A stretch of 37,693 nucleotides of DNA from a virus, in IMG/VR virus record IMGVR_UViG_3300031839_001451, positions 1-37,693 of that record; one strand, given 5' to 3'. Of the stretch, positions 5,692 to 11,585 are shown piece by piece. Every line of letters begins with the position of its first letter. The stretch's first letter is position 1. Both the position numbers and the translations under genes were made by a program. The notes under the pieces were generated by a model. That model searched no databases, had not been told where the DNA came from, and worked only from the letters and a program-made list of their open reading frames with translations.

Positions 5692-5924
5692 AAAGCACCT
5701 TTGTAACCCCCATCAACCCACTCTAGACCCATGCAACCCAACATCACAACGTCGGGCCTAGATTCGCCATTAATAACACTCCTAACGGTCTTTATGCTCT
5801 TCCCTGTTCTCTCTGCCATATCTTCCACTGTTAACTTTCTTCGGCGCATATAAAACCGTAACCAAATATCAAAATGGTCAGCCGGTATCATTCCGCCATA
5901 AAAAATCAGTGCATACTTGAGCAT
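5688..5924 (-). CDS. Cro/C1-type HTH regulator
   Basis: 78 residues with an HTH of the XRE/Cro type at about residues 26-57: RRRKLTVEDMAERTGKSIKT then VRSVINGESRP, with the usual Ala-Glu-x-Thr-Gly turn. It is too short to carry a C-terminal oligomerisation or LexA-like cleavage domain, so it is Cro-sized. A start at Met12 (MIPADHF) is also possible, and the ribosome site is weak. An 18-base palindrome lies in its own promoter and two more at the divergent early/lysis promoters, so it probably represses itself and both operons. Confidence 0.75.
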   Translation of the reverse strand: MLKYALIFYGGMIPADHFDIWLRFYMRRRKLTVEDMAERTGKSIKTVRSVINGESRPDVVMLGCMGLEWVDGGYKGAL

Positions 5925-5942
5925 ATGTATCTTTTATCTTTA

Positions 5943-5971
5943 ATTGTAAAAGATATTTTACAGAACACAAA
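5943..5971 (-). promoter_or_regulatory. Regulator promoter with operator TGTAAAA-N4-TTTTACA
   Basis: The perfect palindrome TGTAAAAGATATTTTACA covers 5945-5962. On the minus strand TACAAT (5948-5943) makes a good -10 box, with a poor -35 (TTTGTG at 5971-5966) 17 bases away, so the operator sits in the core promoter. A second inverted pair, TATCTTTTA and TAAAAGATA at about 5927-5955, partly overlaps it. This fits autorepression. Confidence 0.7.
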
Positions 5972-5983
5972 GAATATAAGCGA

Positions 5984-6007
5984 ATAAAAAAGGACCTTTA
6001 TGGCCCT
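5984..6007 (-). terminator. Intrinsic terminator of the lysis operon
   Basis: On the minus strand AGGGCC (6007-6002) pairs with GGTCCT (5996-5991), one G-U pair, 5-base loop, followed by TTTTTATT. It stops the leftward lysis operon just before the regulator promoter. Confidence 0.8.
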
Positions 6008-6046
6008 AAAATACCTAAAACACTTTCTAGCTCATTTATAGAGACT

Positions 6047-6388
6047 CTAAGCTGCGTTCGATTCCGCTTCTTTTTCTTCTTCTGCGAGCGTGAAAGAGAA
6101 TGTCGATGCGAATTCTTCGATGTGCCTTCGAAAACCAGAGGGGTCGGGATTTGTGAGTACATCCATATACATGTTGTTGATTTTGGATTCCATTTCATTG
6201 CGAAGCTCTTGTCGCTCTGCATCAAAGATACGTATAGCATCTGTAGCCATCTTGACGCTTTGAGCTAAATCAACCGCTTTCTTGCGCAGCTCCTGGGCCT
6301 CTGCCTCTTTCTGGTCTGCTTGCTCGTGTAGTGCGTTGATTTGGTCTTGGATATCCTGGACTTGCTTGATTAAATCTTGAGAATTCAT
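6047..6388 (-). CDS. Coiled-coil protein of the lysis operon
   Basis: 113 residues, nearly all heptad-rich helix (DLIKQVQDIQDQINALHEQA onward), ending in an Ala/Glu-rich tail. I chose the ATG at 6388 because AAAGAGG precedes it and it overlaps the stop of the lipoprotein gene (ATGA); an ATG at 6409 lacks a ribosome site. It has no signal or membrane helix, so it does not itself look like a spanin. Last gene before the terminator. Unknown role. Confidence 0.65.
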   Translation of the reverse strand: MNSQDLIKQVQDIQDQINALHEQADQKEAEAQELRKKAVDLAQSVKMATDAIRIFDAERQELRNEMESKINNMYMDVLTNPDPSGFRRHIEEFASTFSFTLAEEEKEAESNAA

Positions 6389-6492
6389 GCGTAACACCTC
6401 TTTAAACATTCAATTTTTTTATCCATCTTCTGCTCTAAAGTAGGGCTAGCGCATGATGGGATTAGTAAAACTAGAATTAATATATATTTCAT
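6385..6492 (-). CDS. Tiny lipoprotein, candidate outer-membrane spanin
   Basis: 35 residues: MKYILILVLLIPSCASPTLE then a charged tail ending KRCYA. The signal helix followed by Ile-Pro-Ser-Cys is a plausible lipobox with Cys14 as acylation site, leaving a mature peptide of about 22 residues. This is the shape of Rz1-type outer-membrane spanins, though shorter and not Pro-rich. It is joined by ATGA overlaps to the holin before it and the coiled-coil protein after it. A partner inner-membrane spanin is not obvious in this operon. Confidence 0.6.
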   Translation of the reverse strand: MKYILILVLLIPSCASPTLEQKMDKKIECLKRCYA

Positions 6493-6923
6493 ATCTTGTC
6501 AGTCTGAGTGCCTTTCATCTTATCGAAAGACCTGGCAACAGTTAGACCAAGCATGCCCATTAAAACCTGCAAGGTGATCGTGGTATCTATCTGAGGGAAA
6601 GGCCCTTCATATCCCTGTAGCGTCGCTATAAGGCGCGATAACGGCTCTACAATGGCAATATAGAAAAGACTCAACGCACATATCCAACCAACACCAGGAC
6701 GCCAACCAGCTACGAATATGGACTTACTCTTAGCCTCTTCTTTGTTAATCTCGATCTGACCAAGCATTAACTTTACATGCGCATCCAAAACAGCCAAATC
6801 ACCCTTTTGCTTTAGGGTTTCAAGCTTCCGTAGTTCTTGTGCGCGCTTTGTGGGATCCGGCCATATCTTCTCAATAGCAGTTTTACCCAGTTCAAACAGT
6901 GCTGTTGCGGGATCAAATGACAT
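6489..6923 (-). CDS. Holin, GTA-type with three membrane helices
   Basis: 144 residues. A charged N-terminal helical half is followed by FVAGWRPGVGWICALSLFYI, a second hydrophobic stretch and TLQVLMGMLGLTVARSFDKM, which match the pattern of the 3-TM holin family known from gene transfer agents (AGWRP...MLGL...R). It would form the inner-membrane lesion releasing the endolysin encoded just before it. It overlaps the endolysin by 11 bases and the lipoprotein by four. Confidence 0.8.
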   Translation of the reverse strand: MSFDPATALFELGKTAIEKIWPDPTKRAQELRKLETLKQKGDLAVLDAHVKLMLGQIEINKEEAKSKSIFVAGWRPGVGWICALSLFYIAIVEPLSRLIATLQGYEGPFPQIDTTITLQVLMGMLGLTVARSFDKMKGTQTDKI

Positions 6924-7329
6924 TTCCGGTCCTCATTATCTCAGCGTTGCGCATAGCTCTATTAGGCGTCTGCTTAGCCCACTTACTATCTAGCATCTCA
7001 GACGCAGCTTTCTCAAAATTCTTCTGTGATGCAGCGGTAATCATGCGCCTGAACTTGAGTAGCCCCCAAGGCCCCATTTGATACGCCATATCTAATATCG
7101 CTATCTTGCGATTATCATCCAACTCTCTAAACCACGGGTATGTTTCAAACTGAGATGATAGCTTTTCAAGAACCAAGCCCAGCCACAGATCTGCAACTTC
7201 CTGCGGCATTGTTAGTTTTTCTAGATTAAAACCGTAGCCAATTGTCCAATAATCAGCTGGGCACTTATACATGATGTCTTTAAATCCTTCTTCAGACTTG
7301 ACCTTAGAAACTAGCTTTTCTGAAACCAT
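6913..7329 (-). CDS. Endolysin, T4-lysozyme type (GH24)
   Basis: 138 residues. The catalytic pattern Glu-x8-Asp/Cys-x5-Thr of phage muramidases is present as E14, C23 and T29 around SEEGFKDIMYKCPADYWTIG; Cys at the Asp position is a known natural variant. The C-terminal half (ILDMAYQMGPWGLLKFRRMI) fits the family helices. It cuts the glycan strands of peptidoglycan. There is no signal or SAR helix, so it depends on the holin that follows. It overlaps the preceding gene by 19 bases. Confidence 0.85.
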   Translation of the reverse strand: MVSEKLVSKVKSEEGFKDIMYKCPADYWTIGYGFNLEKLTMPQEVADLWLGLVLEKLSSQFETYPWFRELDDNRKIAILDMAYQMGPWGLLKFRRMITAASQKNFEKAASEMLDSKWAKQTPNRAMRNAEIMRTGNVI

Positions 7330-7541
7330 TTGACCCCCTTGAGGCTGTAGTAACGCTTATCTGCTGGGTTTTTAGGATTAGTAAATACAATCTCTTTGCG
7401 ACCTTTAAAGATCTCAACAGTCCACCCCTTAGCCTTTCTAGACCACATCTTCTGTCTGTACTCGCCAAGGGACTCAGAGAAAGCGGTTAAGCTAATTCCG
7501 TACTCTTCTAGTATTTCATCTATAAGTTTTTCATCTTTCAT
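7311..7541 (-). CDS. Hypothetical first gene of lysis operon
   Basis: 76 residues: MKDEKLIDEILEEYGISLTA, then a basic region with KGWTVEIFKGRKEIVFTNPK. Not recognised. It has no ribosome site: the putative leftward -10 box (TAAAAT, 7553-7548) is placed so that transcription would begin at about the A of its ATG, so the mRNA may be leaderless. It might be an early regulator or simply an accessory of lysis. Confidence 0.6.
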   Translation of the reverse strand: MKDEKLIDEILEEYGISLTAFSESLGEYRQKMWSRKAKGWTVEIFKGRKEIVFTNPKNPADKRYYSLKGVKWFQKS

Positions 7542-7542
7542 T

Positions 7543-7607
7543 TGTAAATTTTATTTGACAACTTCAAATTAGTCAATATACTTCGGTTATGTAAAACGTA
7601 TTTTACA
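7543..7607. promoter_or_regulatory. Overlapping divergent promoters with two operators
   Basis: Rightward: TTGACA (7555-7560), 16 bases, TATACT (7577-7582). Leftward on the minus strand: TTGACT (7576-7571), 17 bases, TAAAAT (7553-7548). The two promoters occupy the same 35 bases. Operator copies are TGTAAATTTTATTTGACA at 7543-7560 (12 of 14 defined positions) and the perfect TGTAAAACGTATTTTACA at 7590-7607 at the rightward start site. Binding at the first blocks one -10 and the other -35; binding at the second blocks the rightward start. Confidence 0.8.
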
Positions 7608-7620
7608 GAAAGAGGCGAAA

Positions 7621-7734
7621 ATGGTACAATCAATTCATACTTTAGACAGGTTAGAAATAGCTCTTTTCTTGCGTGATAACTGGCATAGATTGTCAAAATC
7701 TATAAGAGCGAGGTTGCACAATGAAATATTCTGA
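7621..7734 (+). CDS. 37-residue early peptide
   Basis: MVQSIHTLDRLEIALFLRDN then a basic helix ending LHNEIF. First gene of the rightward operon, with AAGAGG ahead of the ATG and the operator 14 bases upstream. Its end overlaps the next gene. Small basic helical peptide, function unknown; as the first early product it could be a regulator or host-takeover peptide. Confidence 0.5.
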   Translation: MVQSIHTLDRLEIALFLRDNWHRLSKSIRARLHNEIF

Positions 7735-7858
7735 GGCCGAGAAGAAAAAGAAATCTAAGGAGCTGGACATGTTATCAGCTTACTTGCTTAAAACTGGCGC
7801 ACCAATAAGTGGCTCTCTTAAAACTTGGATTAAAAAGCAGCAGGGGAAACTACGATGA
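7721..7858 (+). CDS. 45-residue basic early peptide
   Basis: MKYSEAEKKKKSKELDMLSA then AYLLKTGAPISGSLKTWIKK and a basic end. A GAGG ribosome site lies inside the preceding gene, and the stop overlaps the next start by ATGA. Strongly basic, so nucleic-acid binding is possible. No family recognised. Confidence 0.55.
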   Translation: MKYSEAEKKKKSKELDMLSAYLLKTGAPISGSLKTWIKKQQGKLR

Positions 7859-7995
7859 GTAAATCTGTTTTTTATGGCTCGCTTATAGCGATTTGGGTGG
7901 GTGGTTTTCTTGTCGGTATGTGTGTTGGCAGCATGCATTCTATGGATATAGAGCAGAAAGAGATCACCATTAGATGCTTGCAGGGTGCGAAGTGA
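7855..7995 (+). CDS. 46-residue membrane peptide
   Basis: MSKSVFYGSLIAIWVGGFLV then a short polar tail ending CLQGAK. One membrane helix (residues 5-27) with Gly repeats. Stop and next start overlap as GTGA. Unknown; early membrane peptides of this kind are common in phages. Confidence 0.55.
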   Translation: MSKSVFYGSLIAIWVGGFLVGMCVGSMHSMDIEQKEITIRCLQGAK

Positions 7996-8309
7996 AACAC
8001 TATTACAGACGCAAGGACGGTACGGTATTCGCTCTGACATGCAGGATAAACTGTTATGACGAAGTGACATCGACATTAAAATATATCGGTGATGAAAAGA
8101 CTCTAATCACGAGATTAAAGCAAAGACGAAAGACGAAAGAGGTTGAAATGCTATTAGATGCATATGAAGAAGATATGAAAGAGCCTGAGTTTAGGCAGGG
8201 ATTTGAGCACGCACAGGAAGGCGTGAAGCCACAAAAGCAAGATGGTTTGTATTATGACGGGTATTCGCTTTGTGAGTCATACGAGCGAGCTATGGCGGGC
8301 ATACTATGA
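7992..8309 (+). CDS. Hypothetical early protein
   Basis: 105 residues from the GTG at 7992, which overlaps the previous stop (GTGA) and has AGGG ahead; an ATG at 7974 would add six residues. The sequence (KHYYRRKDGTVFALTCRINC, then LKQRRKTKEVEMLLDAYEED) is mixed alpha/beta and ends YERAMAGIL. No family recognised. Its stop overlaps the ERF start by ATGA, so the two are translationally coupled. Confidence 0.65.
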   Translation: MKHYYRRKDGTVFALTCRINCYDEVTSTLKYIGDEKTLITRLKQRRKTKEVEMLLDAYEEDMKEPEFRQGFEHAQEGVKPQKQDGLYYDGYSLCESYERAMAGIL

Positions 8310-9058
8310 ATATTAGCGAGCGACTGGCAAAGATACAGCGAGAGCTGAATGCGCCTAAAGGTCAATTCAATAGCTTCGGCAAGTATAAGTACCGAAATTG
8401 CGAAGATATTTTAATGGCGCTTAAGCCGCATTTAGATGGATGCCACATACTTATATCTGATGATATACAGTTAGTTGGTGACCGGTATTACATACGCGCT
8501 ACTGCAACTATATCTGATGGCACTCAGGCGTTAAGCGCTACTGCTTATGCGAGAGAGCCGCTAGACAAGAAAGGCATGGATTCATCTCAAATAACAGGTG
8601 CAGCATCTAGCTACGCAAGAAAGTACGCTTTAGGTGGGCTACTACTAATTGATGACAATAAAGATGCTGACTCTAAAGCGCCGGAAGATAACGAAGTACA
8701 ACTTGTGACTGATGCTCAGATAGCCACTTATCATACTCTGATCGATCATAGTAATGCATTGGGCCTGCTAGCATTCACAAAATCCCTAAGTGAGGATCAG
8801 GCCGCTGCCTTGCCGCATCCGTTTAAGTCTGGCGAGATAGTGAAAGGCAGAGAAAAGATAAGGGAGCTTTTAAGGCGTGGCGAAATGATGGCTGACGAGA
8901 TATTCACAAACGTAACCGAGCTTGTGAGAACCGACGACCCATCAGCGCTTGAATGGGTAGAAGGATTGTCAGACACAGAAAAAAAATACATTGCTAGCAT
9001 TCTTCACAAAGATGACCTGGCAAAATTAAAGCAAATGAAGGAAAAATCAAATGGCTAA
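8306..9058 (+). CDS. erf: ERF-family single-strand annealing protein
   Basis: 250 residues. The N-terminal 120 carry ERF-superfamily signatures: FNSFGKYKYRNCEDILMALK, then KKGMDSSQITGAASSYARKY and ALGGLLLIDDNKDADS. ERF proteins anneal complementary single strands in recombination-dependent replication and circularisation. The C-terminal part is charged and helical, variable in the family. It overlaps the SSB-like gene by eight bases, the usual pairing of annealing protein and SSB. Confidence 0.9.
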   Translation: MNISERLAKIQRELNAPKGQFNSFGKYKYRNCEDILMALKPHLDGCHILISDDIQLVGDRYYIRATATISDGTQALSATAYAREPLDKKGMDSSQITGAASSYARKYALGGLLLIDDNKDADSKAPEDNEVQLVTDAQIATYHTLIDHSNALGLLAFTKSLSEDQAAALPHPFKSGEIVKGREKIRELLRRGEMMADEIFTNVTELVRTDDPSALEWVEGLSDTEKKYIASILHKDDLAKLKQMKEKSNG

Positions 9059-9317
9059 AAAATACGACGTTGCTGCAAAAGTTGGCACATACGAAAAGAA
9101 CGGGCAAACCAAAGGTATCTATAAAAATGTTGGGTCTGTTTTTGAGACTAAGAACGGATTAAGCATGAAGCTGGCAGCTTGGTTTAATCCATCTGCATTA
9201 GAGGTAGATTCGCAAGGCGAGGTGTGGCTTAGCTTGTTTGAGCCTAAACAAAATAATCAGCAAGCTCCAAGTTCACCGGTACAACAAGATATACCGAACG
9301 ACGATATACCGTTTTAG
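9051..9317 (+). CDS. Single-strand DNA-binding-like protein
   Basis: 88 residues. A short beta-rich body (YDVAAKVGTYEKNGQTKGIY, then MKLAAWFNPSALEV) is followed by a Gln/Pro linker and the acidic tail IPNDDIPF. That tail is the classic C-terminal tip by which SSB proteins recruit partners. The body is shorter than an E. coli-type OB fold (about 110 residues), so it is a reduced or diverged form. Location after erf supports the call. Confidence 0.7.
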   Translation: MAKKYDVAAKVGTYEKNGQTKGIYKNVGSVFETKNGLSMKLAAWFNPSALEVDSQGEVWLSLFEPKQNNQQAPSSPVQQDIPNDDIPF

Positions 9318-9366
9318 GGTTAGATATAGATGATTTTATTGATTAAACATAGAGAGTGAGGGGATT

Positions 9367-9663
9367 ATGAGCTTACAGGCATCAATTGTCATAGCTGCGT
9401 TGAGTGGAGTTAAGCTGATCGCAACGGATGCAGGGCCGTCTCAAACAAATTGTTTTAAGTGTATCAACCGTCGGGATGTGCCCGGCAACGCCCACATAGA
9501 ATGCGCCAAGCCATGGCATCGTGTGAGTGCAAATAGGCATGGCATAGAAAATGGGTGGTTTATGTATCCGAAGCTGTTTGATCCAGTATGGATGACCTCT
9601 GAATGTCCAAACTTTTCTGAGAAAGAAAACCTCGCAGTAGAGTCTGTCGGTAAGCCTATGTAA
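9367..9663 (+). CDS. Conserved phage protein with Cys pairs
   Basis: 98 residues with TNCFKCINRRDVPGNAHIEC, then HGIENGWFMYPKLFDPVWMT and a final Cys. This spacing (CxxC, later C, and NGWFxxPxxFDPVW) is found in a widespread phage family without assigned function, and would suit a small zinc site. GGGG lies just ahead of the ATG. It is followed directly by the structured non-coding region. Confidence 0.75.
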   Translation: MSLQASIVIAALSGVKLIATDAGPSQTNCFKCINRRDVPGNAHIECAKPWHRVSANRHGIENGWFMYPKLFDPVWMTSECPNFSEKENLAVESVGKPM

Positions 9664-9664
9664 G

Positions 9665-9713
9665 GCCCAACACATATAGAATCAGTAGGCTATAAGCTGA
9701 AATTCTATCGGGC
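9665..9713 (+). other. Large hairpin just past a stop codon
   Basis: GCCC (9665-9668) pairs with GGGC (9710-9713); inside it ATAGAATCAG pairs with CTG-AA-ATTCTAT with an AA bulge, loop of 11. It begins two bases after the TAA of the preceding gene. No T-tract follows, so it is not a standard terminator; it may be an mRNA-end or processing structure, or the 5' domain of the structured element that follows. Confidence 0.5.
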
Positions 9714-9780
9714 AATAGCAGTAAGTACAGCAGTTAGACGAGTTAGTTTTTTGAAGATAAGTTGGAACATAAGAGCAATG

Positions 9781-9958
9781 ACCGGTGGGGGCGTTGACGT
9801 GGTGGCACGTCTCTGCTGGTCTCCAAGCAATGGCGAGAATGCGCAGTGGTGATGCGCAAGAGGTTTCGATGCAAAAGTGTATCGAGGGGAAGGCCCCAAG
9901 GGCGCTGTCAAAGGGCTGAACACCCTTCAAGCCGGAGATCACTACCGGCCTCGCCACC
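9781..9958 (+). ncRNA. Multi-hairpin structured RNA candidate
   Basis: No plus-strand frame covers 9664-9976. TGGCGAG (9831-9837) pairs with CTCGCCA (9950-9956) and encloses five hairpins: TGCGCA/TGCGCA (9840-9858), TCGATGC/GTATCGA (9866-9885, one G-U), GGGG/CCCC (9886-9897), AAGGG/CCCTT with a 7-base loop (9911-9927) and GCCGG/CCGGC (9931-9949). Two more precede it: GACGT/ACGTC (9796-9811) and GCTGG/CCAAGC (about 9815-9828). The G-U pairs favour the plus strand. The 3' end resembles a tRNA (A-CCA end, 5-bp/7-base arm, 4-base linker) but the T-loop is not canonical. Family unknown. Confidence 0.6.
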
Positions 9959-9976
9959 AATTAGAGGGTAGAGAGA

Positions 9977-10135
9977 ATGAAGTTTCACATACGTTATGAG
10001 CCAATGGGTGGAGAATGGTATTACATGATTTATGTAAAAGTGTTTTTCTTTCTGCCTTGGTATTTTTATGAGCGCTGGAACACTCCGGAGTCTGCCATTA
10101 AGAGGCTTGCGGAATTAAGGGTAGACCATGACTAA
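9977..10135 (+). CDS. 52-residue aromatic small protein
   Basis: MKFHIRYEPMGGEWYYMIYV then a very aromatic stretch (FFFLPWYFYERW) and a basic helix (ESAIKRLAELRV). GAGGG lies nine bases upstream. It overlaps the DUF551 gene by eight bases. No family recognised; the aromatic patch could be a strand or a membrane-associated region. Confidence 0.6.
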   Translation: MKFHIRYEPMGGEWYYMIYVKVFFFLPWYFYERWNTPESAIKRLAELRVDHD

Positions 10136-10355
10136 CTGGATAGATGTGAATGATCGGCTGCCAGACACAAACAGACAGGTATTAGTCTGGACAGTCTTCG
10201 GCTTTGGCTTGGATCAATGGGATGAAATTAATGAAGCGCCCGTTTCTTTCAGCAGTCAAACAATATGTGTTGGTGAGGGATGGCTAGAACACGACTTTGA
10301 TCAGGTAACCCACTGGGCCGAAATAACCACACCAACAGAGAGGGCGGAAGGGTGA
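10128..10355 (+). CDS. DUF551 protein
   Basis: 75 residues with the DUF551 pattern: NWIDVNDRLPDTNRQVLVWT at the start, a Gly-Trp in the middle, and VTHWAEITTPTE near the end. DUF551 is frequent in phage early regions and of unknown function. It overlaps the neighbours on both sides (eight bases and GTGA). Confidence 0.8.
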   Translation: MTNWIDVNDRLPDTNRQVLVWTVFGFGLDQWDEINEAPVSFSSQTICVGEGWLEHDFDQVTHWAEITTPTERAEG

Positions 10356-10534
10356 GCTGGATCAAGATGCATGGAATTAAACATCTTATAGCCCACTGGC
10401 TAGGCCTAAACGGCGGGCGCGTCATTTCAGGATATGACGAAAAAGGTTCCTGGGTGGCGTTTAGATGTTCGGCATGCGGTCATATGCAGGGTAAATCATA
10501 TATTGGCCCCACATGCGTGGAGGGTGAAGGGTGA
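10352..10534 (+). CDS. Small zinc-ribbon-like protein
   Basis: 60 residues from a GTG that overlaps the previous stop. Contains RVISGYDEKGSWVAFRCSAC then GHMQG, a CxxC-G motif, with a later Cys near the end: half of a zinc-ribbon plus a possible fourth ligand from His. Similar short phage proteins are common; role unknown. Confidence 0.6.
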   Translation: MSWIKMHGIKHLIAHWLGLNGGRVISGYDEKGSWVAFRCSACGHMQGKSYIGPTCVEGEG

Positions 10535-10650
10535 GTGAATTTCTGATTAACCTAGCATTATTATGCATTGGCATTGCGCTAATCCTGATTGATCTGAAAC
10601 TAAAGAAGTTAGAACAACCAAAAGGCGGGGACGATGAGACAAATGATTGA
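10531..10650 (+). CDS. 39-residue membrane peptide
   Basis: Starts at a GTG overlapping the previous stop: MSEFLINLALLCIGIALILI, then a Lys-rich tail. One membrane helix. GAAGG lies upstream. It overlaps the next gene by 17 bases. Unknown function. Confidence 0.5.
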   Translation: MSEFLINLALLCIGIALILIDLKLKKLEQPKGGDDETND

Positions 10651-10990
10651 GATACCAGAATTTTTGCTAGAAATGTCAAAGCAGATGCACGAGCAGGATA
10701 ACCGGCTTACTGCTGACCCCGTGTGGCAGGTTAGGTGCAATAGATTCAGAGTTACGGATAGCGAATACAGTGACCACTATCAAATCATTAAAAACGATGA
10801 GGGCTATGTAGTTTTTGACAGCGAAAGTGATGATGATTTACAGGAATGTCTTGATGATTATAGATCAGAATTTTCACGCGACTGGGAAGAGGTCAACGAA
10901 AAGGCGCTGTCATTTTTCAAGCGCTCAATGCTCTGCGGTGACGATTGGAGTGAAACACACGAGAAACAAAGGAGCGAGAGTGATGGGTAG
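10634..10990 (+). CDS. Acidic hypothetical early protein
   Basis: 118 residues; MRQMIEIPEFLLEMSKQMHE, then a beta-like segment and a very acidic region (VVFDSESDDDLQECLDDY). GGCGGGG precedes the ATG. The stop overlaps the next start. Acidity could indicate a DNA-mimic or nucleoid-binding role, but there is no family evidence. Confidence 0.6.
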   Translation: MRQMIEIPEFLLEMSKQMHEQDNRLTADPVWQVRCNRFRVTDSEYSDHYQIIKNDEGYVVFDSESDDDLQECLDDYRSEFSRDWEEVNEKALSFFKRSMLCGDDWSETHEKQRSESDG

Positions 10991-11291
10991 TTTTATCAAA
11001 AGGCTCGAAGAAGCTCTAGACCCAAGATCAGAAAAGCAAAGAGGCATGAGAGAGAATGCCCTCGTCTTACGAAAAGACCTTGATGAGATTGTTTACCATT
11101 TCAAGAGGCTTGATCGTGATGCTAGAACCAATTACTACAATAAACAGAATGAAATAGAACAACTCAAAAAGCGCAATGCGGAGCTGGAAAGCTTGATTAA
11201 ATCAGCACTAGACGACGAAGACTGTAATTTAGATGTTTCGCTTATAGAGCTTATGGCAAATGCTATTTACAAAACAAGGGAGCGAGAGTGA
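10983..11291 (+). CDS. Charged coiled-coil protein, repeat-sharing
   Basis: 102 residues from the ATG at 10983 (MGSFIKRLEEALDPRSEKQR), chosen because AAGGAG lies ahead; the longer frame from 10815 would bury it in the previous gene. A long helical region includes QLKKRNAELESLIKSALDDE, encoded by a 29-base stretch identical to one in the next gene. Ends one base before the next start. Unknown role. Confidence 0.6.
   Translation: MGSFIKRLEEALDPRSEKQRGMRENALVLRKDLDEIVYHFKRLDRDARTNYYNKQNEIEQLKKRNAELESLIKSALDDEDCNLDVSLIELMANAIYKTRERE
11157..11185 (+). repeat. 29-bp exact repeat, copy 1
   Basis: Begins GAACAACTCAAAAAGCGCAA and is identical to 11430-11458. Both copies encode the same coiled-coil segment (EQLKKRNAEL) in adjacent genes, in the same frame, so a short module was copied between them. 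Confidence 0.95.
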
Positions 11292-11585
11292 ATGATAAGA
11301 GATGGTAAGCACTGGGTCAGCAGCGAGCGCCACGAAGAAAAACTGCAAGAACTGCAAAAAGAACTCGAACAGCAACAATCCCAGCACTCTAAATACATGG
11401 ATATATGCGAGAAGCTAAGCGCTAGTAATGAACAACTCAAAAAGCGCAATGCGGAGCTTGATAAAGAGATTAAAGAGATTAAAGGTTTTGAGCGGTGGGC
11501 AAACAAGCTTCAAGAAATGTCAGAAGAGGAGAAACATGATTTCATAAACGGCAAATTTGAATCGGAGGCCAAAGACAGTGAGTGA
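11292..11585 (+). CDS. Coiled-coil protein, repeat-sharing
   Basis: 97 residues. MIRDGKHWVSSERHEEKLQE leads into a long coiled coil (KELEQQQSQHSKYMDICEKL, then EQLKKRNAELDKEIKEIKGF). Starts immediately after the previous stop. It shares the EQLKKRNAEL segment with its neighbour. Similar phage early proteins combine such coiled coils with short modules; function unknown. Confidence 0.65.
   Translation: MIRDGKHWVSSERHEEKLQELQKELEQQQSQHSKYMDICEKLSASNEQLKKRNAELDKEIKEIKGFERWANKLQEMSEEEKHDFINGKFESEAKDSE
11430..11458 (+). repeat. 29-bp exact repeat, copy 2
   Basis: Identical to 11157-11185; the flanks differ, so the copying was confined to this short block within the coiled-coil coding region. Confidence 0.95.

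Noticed and set aside
5998-6240. 80-codon minus-strand frame
   Set aside because: Shadow of the coiled-coil gene in another frame; it runs through the terminator stem.
9831-9959. Ordinary tRNA gene
   Set aside because: The arm next to the acceptor lacks the TTC loop, a 52-base insertion separates the D-like and anticodon-like arms, and position 37 is not a purine.
9682-9960. Minus-strand open frames of 72 and 92 codons across the structured region
   Set aside because: No start signals, low-complexity Pro/Thr/Cys composition, opposite to the surrounding operon; the hairpins explain the sequence better.
9930-9960. attP site derived from the 3' end of a host tRNA
   Set aside because: No integrase gene in the window and the T-loop consensus is absent.
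10815-10982. Longer version of the coiled-coil gene starting at 10815
   Set aside because: The extra part overlaps the preceding gene in another frame and the internal ATG at 10983 has AAGGAG ahead.
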